Notes: generated by a model from the sequence alone, not told the origin. Counted from the first letter of the stretch, positions 23,775 to 32,182 are shown. The stretch is DNA of 36,151 nt from JBCDAP01 sp038747915 (GCA_038747915.1 JBCDJJ010000034.1:1-36151), one strand, 5' to 3'. Program-made: numbers and translations.

Positions 23775-25361
23775 TTATCCAAGCTGGTACTCCGGCATCG
23801 CGGTGATCAGCGCCATGCATCCGCTGAGTGTCGGCGGGTCGAGCCGGCCGCCCCGGGTGTCGACGTACGCCGTCAGCACATCGAGCTGCCGCGGCAGCGC
23901 CGGCCTCCCGAGCATGAACCGGCACAGGTGCGGCAGCGCCAGCACCGGGTCGGAGAGCCCGTCGATCTCGCCAGCGGCCAGGTCGTCCGCCATCGGTGTC
24001 GCGTCGTACCGCTCCACCGCGGCATCGGGATCGAAGCCGGACGGCAGCTTGCCGGTCAGCATGTAGGCCAGGATGTTCTGCCGCACGAACAGCGTCGACG
24101 TGTTGATCCAGCTCCGCCCGCCGGGCCACCCGGCGACGTTGGGCGGTTGGAGTGGCTCCTGGCCCATCACCGAGAGTGCCTCGACCAGCACATCCAGGTC
24201 GCGCACCGGCACGCGGAGTGACCGCACACTTGAGACCACGAGTTCGACCGGGCTCTTGATCTTCTCCGCGATGTTGGCTTCTTCGTAGAAGTGCCGGCTC
24301 CGGAACATCTCGCGGAGCACGGGCTTGAGCTCGTAGTCGTGCTCGCGCATCGTCTTGGCGATCGACTCGATGAAGGCCACCGCCGGCCGGTACCGGATGT
24401 TGCGCCGGTCCGACGGCACCATCGCCACGAAGAACTCGTAGAGCTTCATCGCGATGAACTCGGAGCACGACCGCTCGTGCAGGATCGCGGTCACGAAGTC
24501 GTCGCCGTCGAGGTTTCCCTGGGCAGCGAGGATCCGCTTGCTGCCGGTGTCGTGCCGGTCGGCGTTGAAGACGAACTCGTTGTTGCGGAACGTGTACCCG
24601 GTGAGCGCCCGTGCTCCCTCTTTGATGTCGCGCTCCGAGTAGTTGCCCTCGCCCAGGCTGAACAGCTCCATCAGCTCGCGCGCCAGGTTCTCGTTGGGTG
24701 CGCCGACGCGGTTCCGGTCGTTGTTGAGGTAGTTCAGCATCGCCGGGTCGCGGATGATCCCGCGCATGAGCGACTCGAAGCTGCCCGCGGCGTGCGCACG
24801 GAACAACTGGTTCTGCAGGTACATGTGGTAGCTGTTCTCGATTGTTCGGTAGCCCGTCGCGAAGTGGCCGTGCCAGAACAGCGTGAGTTTCTCCTCGAGC
24901 GGGCGGGGCGATTCGATCATCCGCTCGAGCCACCACCGCTTGACATCGGCCACCTGGCGGCGGTCGGACCGTTGACGATCCTGCCGCGTCCGCCGCAGCC
25001 GCGCGAGGGCATCCTCGTCCTGCTCGCGCCGGGCCCGCTGATACGCGCGGCGTTGCTCCGGGGTTGGTTCGGCCATGATGAAGGGGTTGAAGTCCGCGGC
25101 CGAGGGGCCGTCGTAGGTGTCGCGCGTCGACTCGAAGTCCAGCAGAAAATCGACCGCGTCGCGCGGGCCCATCTCCGACACCGCGCGCACCTGCGCCGGC
25201 GTGCCGCCGAAGCCCGCGCGCCACAGCAGGTGACGGGCCTGGTCGTACCCGAAGTCCTCGCGGCGGATCGGCCGTGTCGACGGGCTCGGGGCACGCACCC
25301 GCCGGCGCTCCGGGCTGGGTGTGCGTGTCTGACCCTGTGCGTGAGCATGCGGCTGAGGCAC
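23775..25361 (-). CDS. DUF1800 family protein
   Basis: 528 residues, DUF1800: DFGYDQARHLLWRAGFGGTPAQV at about 36-58, VKRWWLERMIESPRPLEEKLTLFWHGHFATG, NENLARELMELFSLGEGNYSERDIKEGARALTGYT, and the C-terminal GQEPLQPPNVAGWPGGRSWINTSTL. All are family landmarks. No signal peptide is visible, although the partner is Tat-exported. A charged stretch at about 100-135 (Arg/Glu/Asp-rich) is helical. GTG 25361 is set by the strong Shine-Dalgarno GAAGGAGGT six bases upstream (complement at 25368-25376). First gene of the DUF1800-DUF1501 operon. Family function is unproven. Confidence 0.93.
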   Translation of the reverse strand: MPQPHAHAQGQTRTPSPERRRVRAPSPSTRPIRREDFGYDQARHLLWRAGFGGTPAQVRAVSEMGPRDAVDFLLDFESTRDTYDGPSAADFNPFIMAEPTPEQRRAYQRARREQDEDALARLRRTRQDRQRSDRRQVADVKRWWLERMIESPRPLEEKLTLFWHGHFATGYRTIENSYHMYLQNQLFRAHAAGSFESLMRGIIRDPAMLNYLNNDRNRVGAPNENLARELMELFSLGEGNYSERDIKEGARALTGYTFRNNEFVFNADRHDTGSKRILAAQGNLDGDDFVTAILHERSCSEFIAMKLYEFFVAMVPSDRRNIRYRPAVAFIESIAKTMREHDYELKPVLREMFRSRHFYEEANIAEKIKSPVELVVSSVRSLRVPVRDLDVLVEALSVMGQEPLQPPNVAGWPGGRSWINTSTLFVRQNILAYMLTGKLPSGFDPDAAVERYDATPMADDLAAGEIDGLSDPVLALPHLCRFMLGRPALPRQLDVLTAYVDTRGGRLDPPTLSGCMALITAMPEYQLG

Positions 25362-25636
25362 TCGAAACCTCCTTCACCTGCGGTGGCGAGCGGCCGACCG
25401 GATCGCCCGCGGACCGGAGCGAAACGCCGGTGCCGGCCCATTCTTGCGAGCATCGCCCGTCACCGAGCCTCAGAATTTACGTCGGCTGACCGGTGGTGTC
25501 CCCGACACCGAGGCCCAGCTTTCGTCTGTGCGGGGGTGTTCGCACTCTGGTCGCGTCCCATCACGCGGCGCGCTCGTCAGCCGAAGTCGCGGTGCGGCTT
25601 GCTCCTGTGCGGTCACACGCCGATACTCCCTCACCG
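25362..25636. other. Divergent spacer ahead of the DUF1800 operon and the secA region
   Basis: It must hold promoters for both directions but shows no good -35/-10 pair. GATACT at 25622-25627, nine bases ahead of the next ATG, is the best -10-like word. No gene is seen. Confidence 0.4.
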
Positions 25637-25978
25637 ATGGATGAGCTGGCTCGCTCCAACCGAACAGGCATCCGCCGGGCTGATTCGGCCTCGGTGACGC
25701 TCATTGCGGCGCTGCTCGTTCTCGCGATCGCCCCCGCTGTGGCGGCGACCGCCTCGCCCGCCGGTGTGGCGATGCCATCCACGGTGGCCCAGGCGCACGC
25801 GGTGCGTGGGCCGGTCTGCTCCGCGCCGGTGCGGGCGCTGCCCGGCCACCGCGCTCCTCGTGAGGAGTCGGCCCGAGGTGCGGCGCCGGTGCCCTGTGGA
25901 TCGGTGGTCGCCGGCTGGGTGCCGGTGTGCGCGGCGTCCGTCTCGGTGGTCGCGGCCCGCCCACCGCCACCGGCCTGA
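25637..25978 (+). CDS. Small signal-peptide ORF upstream of secA, possible SecM-like sensor
   Basis: 113 residues, no family recognised. The N-terminus looks like a signal peptide: basic (RSNRTGIRR), then SVTLIAALLVLAIAPAVAATASPA. The rest is short and low-complexity, with RAP at 72-74 (GHRAPREE) and a final ARPPPPA directly before the stop codon. Codons are mostly G/C-ended, as in real genes here. It lies 146 bases ahead of secA on the same strand, the place of secM in E. coli. Proline runs slow ribosomes, and arrest peptides with RAPP/RAPG motifs are known from other phyla; that this one arrests is inference. No Shine-Dalgarno is seen, and the opposite strand is also open, so it may not be a gene. 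Confidence 0.4.
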   Translation: MDELARSNRTGIRRADSASVTLIAALLVLAIAPAVAATASPAGVAMPSTVAQAHAVRGPVCSAPVRALPGHRAPREESARGAAPVPCGSVVAGWVPVCAASVSVVAARPPPPA

Positions 25979-26124
25979 CCACGCTGTCGTCCCCTTCGGC
26001 CCCGCGGCGCGGTCGGCCGGCTCACCGTCATCCACTTCTGCATCACACGCCTTCCCAGTCGGCGCGCGCACGATCCCCCTGCTTTGCCCGGTGCCGACCC
26101 ACCCCGCACACGCGGAGCACCCCC

Positions 26125-29100
26125 ATGGCTGCATTCGATATCCCGGTCCTCGGCCCCGTCATCAACAAGATCTTCGGCACGCGAAACGAGCGCATCGTCA
26201 AGAAGCTCAATCAGCGTGTCGACGCGGTCGGCGACCTCGAGCCCGAGATGCGACGTCTCACCGATGCGCAGCTCAAGGCCAAAACCCCCGAGTTCCGCGA
26301 GCGCCTCGAGAGCGGCGAGAAGGACAGCGACCTGCTCGTCGAGGCCTTCGCGGTCGCCCGCGAGGCCATGGACCGCAACGTCGGCATCCGCAACATCTTC
26401 AACCCCGATCACCGCGCCGCGTTCCGCAAGGACGAGCTCTCCGCCTCGATGCAGAAGGTCTACGACGAGACGCTCGCGGCGATGGACGCGGCCGAACCGC
26501 TCCCGCCGGAGGGCGATCTGCTCGGGTGCGATGGGCCGGTGCCCGGGTGGGTCTGGATGGACATCCCCGTCGAGCTGTACGAGGCGGTCCGCGCCGTCTA
26601 CCCCAAGTCCAAGCCGCCCTTCCGTGCCCGGCCGTTCGATGTGCAGCTCTTCGGTGGTGTGGTGCTCTTCCAGGGCAAGATCGCCGAGATGAAGACCGGT
26701 GAGGGCAAGACCATCGTCGCCCCCCTCGCGGCCTACCTCGCGGCTCTCGACGGGCACAAGGTGCACGTGGTCACGGCCAACGACTACCTCGTCCAGCGAG
26801 ACCGCGACTGGACCTTTCCCTTCTTCCGCTCGGTCGGGTTCACCGTCGGTGCCATCCACCCCCAGCACACCCAGCCCGAGGATCAGAAACGCGCGGTCTA
26901 CAACTGCGACGTCGTCTACGGCACCACGAGCGAGTTCGGCTTCGACTACCTCCGCGACAACATGAAGAAGTCCGCGGAGCAGCAGGTGCAGCGGTACCGC
27001 GAGTTTGCCATCGTCGACGAGGTCGACTCCATCCTCATCGACGAGGCACGTACCCCGCTCATCATCTCCGGCCCGGCGCACGAGGAGCAGCCGCGCTACG
27101 ACCTCGCCGACCAACTCGCCCGGCACCTCGTCGAGATCAACGCGTCCTATCAGGCTGCGGACGATCAGGTCGAGGCCTGCAAGCGTCGTGTCAAGGGCAT
27201 CGAGGGCGACATCCGCAACGCCAAGGACCGCGCCGCGGTCCCCGCCCTGCAGCAGCAACTGCAGGACGCCAAGGCCGAGCTGCCCCGGCTCGAAGCGGCC
27301 CGCGATCAGCACACGCAGTACTACGAGATCGAGCGCGACAAGAAGGTCGCCCATCTCACCCACCACGGCGTGGAGGGGGCCCAGAAGCGGGCCGACATCG
27401 GCTCGTTCTACGTCGGTGGCAACGTCGACCTGCCACACCTGCTCGAGAACGCCATCAAGGCCCACGTGATCTACGAGCGCGACAAGGACTACGCGGTCAT
27501 GAACTCGCCCGACCCGATGGGCGGCCCGCCGAGCCCCGATGTCGTGATCATCGACGAGTCGACCGGCCGCCCGATGTTCGGCCGCCAGTGGAGCTACGGC
27601 ATCCACCAGGCCGTGCAGTGCAAGGAGGGGCTGCGGATCAAGCCGGAGACACAGACCGTGGCCTCGGTGACGATCCAGAACTTCTTCAAGATGTACAAGC
27701 GGCTCGCGGGCATGACCGGCACGGCAGATACCGAGGCCCAGGAGTTCTACGACATCTACAAGCTCGATGTGGTGCAGATCCCCACCAACGTGCCCGTCGT
27801 CCGCGGCGACCACAACGATCTTGTCTACCTGTCGGCCAAGGACAAGTGGGACGCCATCGTCGACGAGATCAAGGCCTTCCACGACATCGGTCTGCCCGTG
27901 CTCGTCGGCACGACGAGCGTCGAGAAGAGCGAGATGCTCTCGCGCATGCTCAAGCAGAAGCACAGCATCGAGCACCAGGTGCTCAACGCCAAGCAGCACG
28001 ACCGCGAGAGCGAGCTCATCAAGGACGCCGGCGACCTCGGCGCCGTGATGATCGCCACGAACATGGCCGGCCGCGGCACCGACATCAAGCTCGCCCCGAT
28101 CCCGCGCGAGAAGTTCGTTGATCACCTCAAGCGCCGGGCCATCGCGCCGCGCGACCTCTCGCCGCAGGACGACGATGCGGCCCTCGTCGAGAAGGTCTAC
28201 CGCAAGGTGGCGCCGAAGGAACTCGACATCCCCAAGCGCGAGGCCGAGTCGATGGACTTCGCCCACCTCGAGCTTCGGCTGCTCCGCCACTGGGCCGACC
28301 TGTACACCTGGGAAGACCCCGCCAAGCTCGAGAAGATCGATGATCCTGAGGAGCTTCGCGTGCTCATCGATCAGTATGGCCGCTTCGCGCTGCACCGCCT
28401 GCGGTGGGTCGAGACGATCGAGGAGCTCGGCGGGCTGCACGTGGTCGGTACCGAGCGGCACGAGAGCCGCCGGATCGACAACCAGCTCCGCGGCCGCTCG
28501 GGCCGCCAGGGCGACCACGGCTCCACCCGCTTCTTCGTCTCCCTCGAGGACGACCTCATGAAGCTCTTCGCGGGCGAGACCACCATGAAGATTCTCTCCC
28601 GCATGGGCATGAAGGAGGGCGACGCGATCGAGCACCCGATGCTCAGCAAGTCGATCGTTCGCGCCCAGCGGAAGGTCGAGGAACGCAACTTCCAGATCAG
28701 AAAAAACATCCTCGAGTACGACGAGGTCATGGAGGCGCAGCGGCAGGACTTCTACGGCCTCCGCCAGCGCGTGCTCGACGGTCGCGACACCAAGGGCATC
28801 ATCTTCGACTTCGTCGAGTCGTCCGCGGAAGAGGCGGTCACGCGGTATCTCGACTCCGGGTACGCCGCCGACCGTATCGCCGAGTTCGCTTCCGACAAGC
28901 TCGGCACATCCATCCCCGCCGAGCGTGTTCGCGGTCGCGAGATCGAGGATCTCGAGCCCACGCTCAAGCGTGTCGCTCATGAGGAGGCCCGACACGAGAT
29001 CGAGATCACGATCGGCGAGTACATCCCCGAGACCGAGAGCGGCGGGAAGCCCGACCTCGTCGACATCGACACCAAGGGCCTGCAGGGATGGGCCGACGAG

Positions 29101-30138
29101 CGATTCGGTGTGACGCTGACTTCGGAAGAGGTCGACGAGCTGAGCGTGAAGCAGATCTGTGAGAAGCTGCGCGACGCGGCCGATGCCCGGATCGAGGCGA
29201 TCGACCTGAGCGAGCTGTCCCAGTACCTCGAGCCAAACTACAACGCCCGCGAGCTCTCGGGGTGGATCGAGCGGAACCTTGACCTCAAGGTCCCGGTCCA
29301 GGAGATCACCTCCCTCGAGCGTCAGGAAGATGTGGTCGATCTCGTCGTCTCCAAGGTCCGCGAACGCTACGACGCGCGAGAGGTCGATTACCCCGTCGAC
29401 TTCCAGATGGACATGACGATGGCCCTGATGCAGCAGGCCCCAGCGGAGGCCGGCAAGCGCCTCGTTCACTGGGCCAACCGCCGGTACGGCCTCGGGTGGG
29501 AGGAATCGGTGCTGCGGCGCAAGATGCCCCAGCAGCTCCGTGACGAGCTCCTGGCCAAGTCGCGCGAGCTCGTCGAGTCGGGCCGCCTCGAGCAGGAGAT
29601 TGCGGAGGCCCAGGCCGTCGAGAAGTGGGAGCCGCTGGTCGCCCACTTCCGCGACCGGTACGACCACGAGCTGCCGCTCTGGATGAAGCGCCTCAAGGGC
29701 GACGATCGAGCCGATGCCATCCGCGCCCGTGTCGAGCTCATCCTCCGCGCCGAGCTCGTGCAGTTCGAGCAGTTCGTGCTGCTCGAGGTGCTCGACCCGA
29801 CGTGGCGGCAGCACCTCTACGACATGGAGAAGCTCCGCGAGACCATCGGGTATCGGGCGTTCAGCCAGCAGGACCCTCGGATCGAGTACAAACGCGAGGG
29901 CGGCCGCCTGTACGCCGAGATGCTCGAGACCGTGCACGACCGTGTGACCGGCTACGTCTTTAAGCTCAAGCTGCGCCCGCAGTTGGCGCCCGCGGGGCGG
30001 CAGGCTCCGCCGCGCGTCGCGCCGGGCGCGGGCCAGCGGCGCCCCGCGCCGACTCCCGGTGCGGGAGGCCAAGCACCGACCGGATTCGGTGGGTCCATGA
30101 TTACCGGCCCGGGCTTCGGCACCCCCCCGAGTCAGTAG
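26125..30138 (+). CDS. secA: Preprotein translocase ATPase SecA, enlarged
   Basis: 1337 residues, against about 850-900 in most bacteria. Motor of the Sec pathway, driving proteins through SecYEG. Seen: Walker A MKTGEGKT near 189-196, DEVDSILIDEART from 297, EFGFDYLRDNM, MTGTADTEAQEF, NMAGRGTDIKL near 645, and GGLHVVGTERHESRRIDNQLRGRSGRQGD near 770-798. Extra length comes from a coiled-coil-like insert at about 350-405 (CKRRVKGIEGDIRNAKDR...), about 60 more residues between the MAGRGTDI and GTERHE motifs, and a helical extension before WRQHLYDMEKLRETIGYRAF. The C-terminus is Pro/Gly-rich and lacks the CxCxSGxxxxxCC zinc site that binds SecB. ATG 26125 has GGAG upstream. Confidence 0.97.
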   Translation: MAAFDIPVLGPVINKIFGTRNERIVKKLNQRVDAVGDLEPEMRRLTDAQLKAKTPEFRERLESGEKDSDLLVEAFAVAREAMDRNVGIRNIFNPDHRAAFRKDELSASMQKVYDETLAAMDAAEPLPPEGDLLGCDGPVPGWVWMDIPVELYEAVRAVYPKSKPPFRARPFDVQLFGGVVLFQGKIAEMKTGEGKTIVAPLAAYLAALDGHKVHVVTANDYLVQRDRDWTFPFFRSVGFTVGAIHPQHTQPEDQKRAVYNCDVVYGTTSEFGFDYLRDNMKKSAEQQVQRYREFAIVDEVDSILIDEARTPLIISGPAHEEQPRYDLADQLARHLVEINASYQAADDQVEACKRRVKGIEGDIRNAKDRAAVPALQQQLQDAKAELPRLEAARDQHTQYYEIERDKKVAHLTHHGVEGAQKRADIGSFYVGGNVDLPHLLENAIKAHVIYERDKDYAVMNSPDPMGGPPSPDVVIIDESTGRPMFGRQWSYGIHQAVQCKEGLRIKPETQTVASVTIQNFFKMYKRLAGMTGTADTEAQEFYDIYKLDVVQIPTNVPVVRGDHNDLVYLSAKDKWDAIVDEIKAFHDIGLPVLVGTTSVEKSEMLSRMLKQKHSIEHQVLNAKQHDRESELIKDAGDLGAVMIATNMAGRGTDIKLAPIPREKFVDHLKRRAIAPRDLSPQDDDAALVEKVYRKVAPKELDIPKREAESMDFAHLELRLLRHWADLYTWEDPAKLEKIDDPEELRVLIDQYGRFALHRLRWVETIEELGGLHVVGTERHESRRIDNQLRGRSGRQGDHGSTRFFVSLEDDLMKLFAGETTMKILSRMGMKEGDAIEHPMLSKSIVRAQRKVEERNFQIRKNILEYDEVMEAQRQDFYGLRQRVLDGRDTKGIIFDFVESSAEEAVTRYLDSGYAADRIAEFASDKLGTSIPAERVRGREIEDLEPTLKRVAHEEARHEIEITIGEYIPETESGGKPDLVDIDTKGLQGWADERFGVTLTSEEVDELSVKQICEKLRDAADARIEAIDLSELSQYLEPNYNARELSGWIERNLDLKVPVQEITSLERQEDVVDLVVSKVRERYDAREVDYPVDFQMDMTMALMQQAPAEAGKRLVHWANRRYGLGWEESVLRRKMPQQLRDELLAKSRELVESGRLEQEIAEAQAVEKWEPLVAHFRDRYDHELPLWMKRLKGDDRADAIRARVELILRAELVQFEQFVLLEVLDPTWRQHLYDMEKLRETIGYRAFSQQDPRIEYKREGGRLYAEMLETVHDRVTGYVFKLKLRPQLAPAGRQAPPRVAPGAGQRRPAPTPGAGGQAPTGFGGSMITGPGFGTPPSQ

Positions 30139-30225
30139 CAGCGGCAAAGGCGGAACGACGTGCGCACGTGCGGCGGCTTCCGGTCAACCCGCCCCGGTGC
30201 GGATCCGATCCGATCAAGAGTCTTT

Positions 30226-30283
30226 GGGACTGCGCCGTGAATGATGTCCGCCTCGGGACTGCGCCATGAACGATCCCCGCTTC
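30226..30283 (+). repeat. Tandem 29-base duplication over the PilZ start
   Basis: Copies 30226-30254 and 30255-30283 agree at 24 of 29 positions. Each begins GGGACTGCGCC and contains a start codon (GTG in copy one, ATG in copy two) followed by Asn-Asp codons. Confidence 0.85.
30237..30269 (+). CDS. Possible ten-codon leader ORF of the PilZ gene
   Basis: GTG 30237 starts MNDVRLGTAP and stops at TGA 30267-30269, which overlaps the PilZ ATG as ATGA. Its first residues imitate those of the PilZ protein (MNDPRF) because of the 29-base duplication. Translation is not proven; neither start has a clear Shine-Dalgarno. Confidence 0.3.
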   Translation: MNDVRLGTAP

Positions 30284-30766
30284 GTCGAATCCGTGCGTAT
30301 GGGTGAGCGCGAGCTGCGCCGACTGCTGACGCGCATGGCCCGCGATGCGCAGAACCGTCAGAACGATGACCCTCGCCGCGCGAGCGAGCGTGCGTACCGG
30401 CGTGTGCTCTCGGTCCCGCTCACGATCCGCACCGGGGCCGGCGTTGCCCAGGCCTACCGGGTCCCCATGCTCGACCTCTCCGCGACCGGGGCCGGGCTGG
30501 TGTTCGGACGGTTCGTGCATCCGGGGTCGGAGGTCAAGCTCGCCCTGACCACGCTCGAGCGGAAGGTCGAGGTGGTCGATGGGACCGTCGCGTGGTGCAA
30601 GCACCACGACAACTCGCTGCACCGCGTTGGCGTGCAGTTCGAAGAGCCGCTCGAGATGCGAAAGTTCTCGCTCGACTACGCGATGTCGGAGCAGATCGAC
30701 GGCTACGAAGACGAGGACGAGATGGACGCGGGGTCCGGGGATGGGTCCGCCGCAGAGGCGGCGTGA
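30266..30766 (+). CDS. PilZ domain protein
   Basis: 166 residues, cytoplasmic. One PilZ domain covers about 37-140. The c-di-GMP-binding motifs are intact: R38xxxR42 in RASER and D70xSxxG75 in DLSATGAG, followed by GRFVHPGSEV, VDGTVAWC and HRVGVQF, the usual beta-barrel. The N-terminus (1-35) is a charged helix, and the C-terminus is acidic (DGYEDEDEMDAGSGDG). It probably senses c-di-GMP; no cyclase or flagellar gene is nearby, so the output is unknown. It lies 127 bases behind secA and ends 45 bases from the convergent rpsG stop. The start lies in a duplicated stretch with a possible coupled leader. Confidence 0.88.
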   Translation: MNDPRFVESVRMGERELRRLLTRMARDAQNRQNDDPRRASERAYRRVLSVPLTIRTGAGVAQAYRVPMLDLSATGAGLVFGRFVHPGSEVKLALTTLERKVEVVDGTVAWCKHHDNSLHRVGVQFEEPLEMRKFSLDYAMSEQIDGYEDEDEMDAGSGDGSAAEAA

Positions 30767-30811
30767 CCGGTCCCACCGCAACCGATCGAGCCCGAATCAG
30801 TCCCCAGTGAA

Positions 30812-31315
30812 TCAGTACGCGAAGTGGGCGAAGGCCTTGTTGGCCTCGGCCATGCGGTGGGTCTGCTCGCGCGTGGACATGGCTTTGCCCTCGCCGCGGG
30901 CCGCTGCGAAGATCTCGTCGGCAAGCCGGCCGGCCATCGGGCGGCCCTTCTCGGCGCGGGTGGCGGTGATGATCCACCGGAAGGCCAGCGCCTGGCGACG
31001 CTTGGGGTTCACCTGCATCGGCACCTGGTAGTTGGCACCGCCGATGCGCTTGCTCCGCACCTCGAGGTGGGGCTTGACGTTCTCGATGGCCATCTCGAAC
31101 ACGCCGAGCGCGTTCTCGGGGGCGCCCTCCGCCTGATCGGCGGGCAGGCCCTTGAGCTTCTCGTCGATCAGGTCCATCGCGTCGTACATGATCGCCTGAG
31201 CAGCGGTCTTCTTGCCGTCCCACATCAGACAGTTGATGAACTTGGCGACGAGCTTGGAGTGGTATCGCGCGTCGGGGCGGAGCTGACTCTCGGAAGCGGT
31301 GATGCGGCCTGCCAT
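30812..31315 (-). CDS. rpsG: 30S ribosomal protein S7
   Basis: 167 residues. S7 organises the head of the small subunit by binding the 3' major domain of 16S rRNA. Recognised by ARYHSKLVAKFINCLMWDGKKTAAQAIMYDAMD, ENVKPHLEVRSKRIGGANYQVPMQVNPKRRQALAFRWII, and the C-terminal STREQTHRMAEANKAFAHFAY. ATG 31315 opens MAGRITASESQL; the longer frame to 31378 is not S7-like. AGGA lies in the leader. In most bacteria it directly follows rpsL; here a small membrane protein gene intervenes, and no fusA or tuf follows. Confidence 0.96.
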   Translation of the reverse strand: MAGRITASESQLRPDARYHSKLVAKFINCLMWDGKKTAAQAIMYDAMDLIDEKLKGLPADQAEGAPENALGVFEMAIENVKPHLEVRSKRIGGANYQVPMQVNPKRRQALAFRWIITATRAEKGRPMAGRLADEIFAAARGEGKAMSTREQTHRMAEANKAFAHFAY

Positions 31316-31384
31316 GTGTCCTGTCGGTCCTTTCTGGCTCGTCTGGGCGGGGTGCCCTGTTCGTTCACCCGGCGACACGCCGGG

Positions 31385-31639
31385 TTACTTGCCGATGATC
31401 TGATTCGTAAGAGCGGTCCAATGACGGGAAGCCGACCCGCTCACACGCTGAGGGGCCGAGGTGATCTGGTCGCCGAGCACGATGGCGGCTCGGTGGATGC
31501 GGGGCAGCAGGTTGAACTCGCTCGCGAGGCAGAGCCATCCAGCGATCGTGATCAACGCTGCGTAAAGGGAAACGAGACCGCCAGCGAACAGGAACATGAA
31601 CGAGAAGCAGATCAAAATCGTGCCGGCGACTGCCTTCAT
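31385..31639 (-). CDS. Small two-helix membrane protein inside the rpsL-rpsG operon
   Basis: 84 residues, family unknown. Residues 4-20 (VAGTILICFSFMFLFAG) and 24-42 (SLYAALITIAGWLCLASE) are two membrane helices, followed by a soluble tail with few charges (HRAAIVLGDQITSAPQRVSGSASRHWTALTNQIIGK) that looks amphipathic. AAGGAC precedes ATG 31639. It starts 12 bases behind the rpsL stop and ends 69 bases ahead of rpsG, so it must be on the ribosomal protein mRNA. Its codons are less G/C-ended than those of rpsL and rpsG. Function cannot be told. Confidence 0.8.
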   Translation of the reverse strand: MKAVAGTILICFSFMFLFAGGLVSLYAALITIAGWLCLASEFNLLPRIHRAAIVLGDQITSAPQRVSGSASRHWTALTNQIIGK

Positions 31640-31651
31640 GCTTGTCCTTGA

Positions 31652-32029
31652 TTACCCCGCCTTCGGCCGTTTCGCGCCGTACTTCGACCGCCCGTTCTTC
31701 CGCCCGTCGACGCCGAGCGTATCGAGCGAGCCGCGGACGACGTGGTACCGCACACCCGGCAGGTCACGCACGCGGCCGCCGCGGACGAGCACGATCGAGT
31801 GCTCCTGCAGGTTGTGTCCCTCGCCGCCGATGTAGGCGGTGATCTCTTTGCCGTTGGAAAGCCGCACACGGGCGACCTTGCGGAGCGCCGAGTTGGGCTT
31901 CTTCGGCGTGACCGTGCGGACCTGAAGGCACACACCGCGCCGCTGGGGGCACGCGTTGAGGTCGCGGACCTTCGACTTGGCCTTGGGCGAGACGCGTGGC
32001 TTGCGGACGAGCTGGTTGATGGTCGGCAT
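31652..32029 (-). CDS. rpsL: 30S ribosomal protein S12
   Basis: 125 residues. S12 sits at the decoding centre. MPTINQLVRKPR, TVTPKKPNSALRK (Lys43, the streptomycin-resistance site, is wild-type), GEGHNLQEHSIVLVRGGRVRDLPGVRYHVVRG and the basic end KYGAKRPKAG are all present. ATG 32029 is certain from the conserved N-terminus although the frame is open to 32158. First gene of the truncated str operon, with two palindromes in its leader. Confidence 0.97.
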   Translation of the reverse strand: MPTINQLVRKPRVSPKAKSKVRDLNACPQRRGVCLQVRTVTPKKPNSALRKVARVRLSNGKEITAYIGGEGHNLQEHSIVLVRGGRVRDLPGVRYHVVRGSLDTLGVDGRKNGRSKYGAKRPKAG

Positions 32030-32053
32030 ACGCGGTCCTGACACTGGCCCGGT

Positions 32054-32097
32054 CAGCGAGACTCGCTGGGGCATCATTCGGTCGACCAAGTGGTCGA
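32054..32097. promoter_or_regulatory. Two perfect palindromes in the rpsL leader
   Basis: CAGCGAG-A-CTCGCTG (32054-32068) and TCGACCA-AG-TGGTCGA (32082-32097) lie 25-68 bases upstream of the rpsL ATG. They could be a repressor site or leader hairpins for ribosomal-protein control. No promoter is clear in the 153-base spacer. Confidence 0.45.
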
Positions 32098-32182
32098 AAC
32101 GAGGAGTTGATCGGAGATCCAAACGAACACCGGCCGCCCACCCGCGGCCGAGCCGCACAGTGTAGCAAGGACACCGGGGCGA

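Noticed and set aside
22381..25377. A 998-codon frame on the same strand as the DUF1800/DUF1501 genes
   Set aside because: It runs through both genes in another frame and reads as Arg/Pro/Ala-rich sequence without motifs.
25631..26134. Minus-strand frame opposite the small ORF ahead of secA
   Set aside because: It is Arg/Gly/His-rich without a signal peptide or motif; the plus-strand frame has the better protein character, though neither is certain.
25561..30147. A 1528-codon open frame antisense to secA
   Set aside because: It is a GC-rich shadow of secA: composition dominated by Leu, Val, Asp, Arg and His, no domain, and it covers the whole gene.
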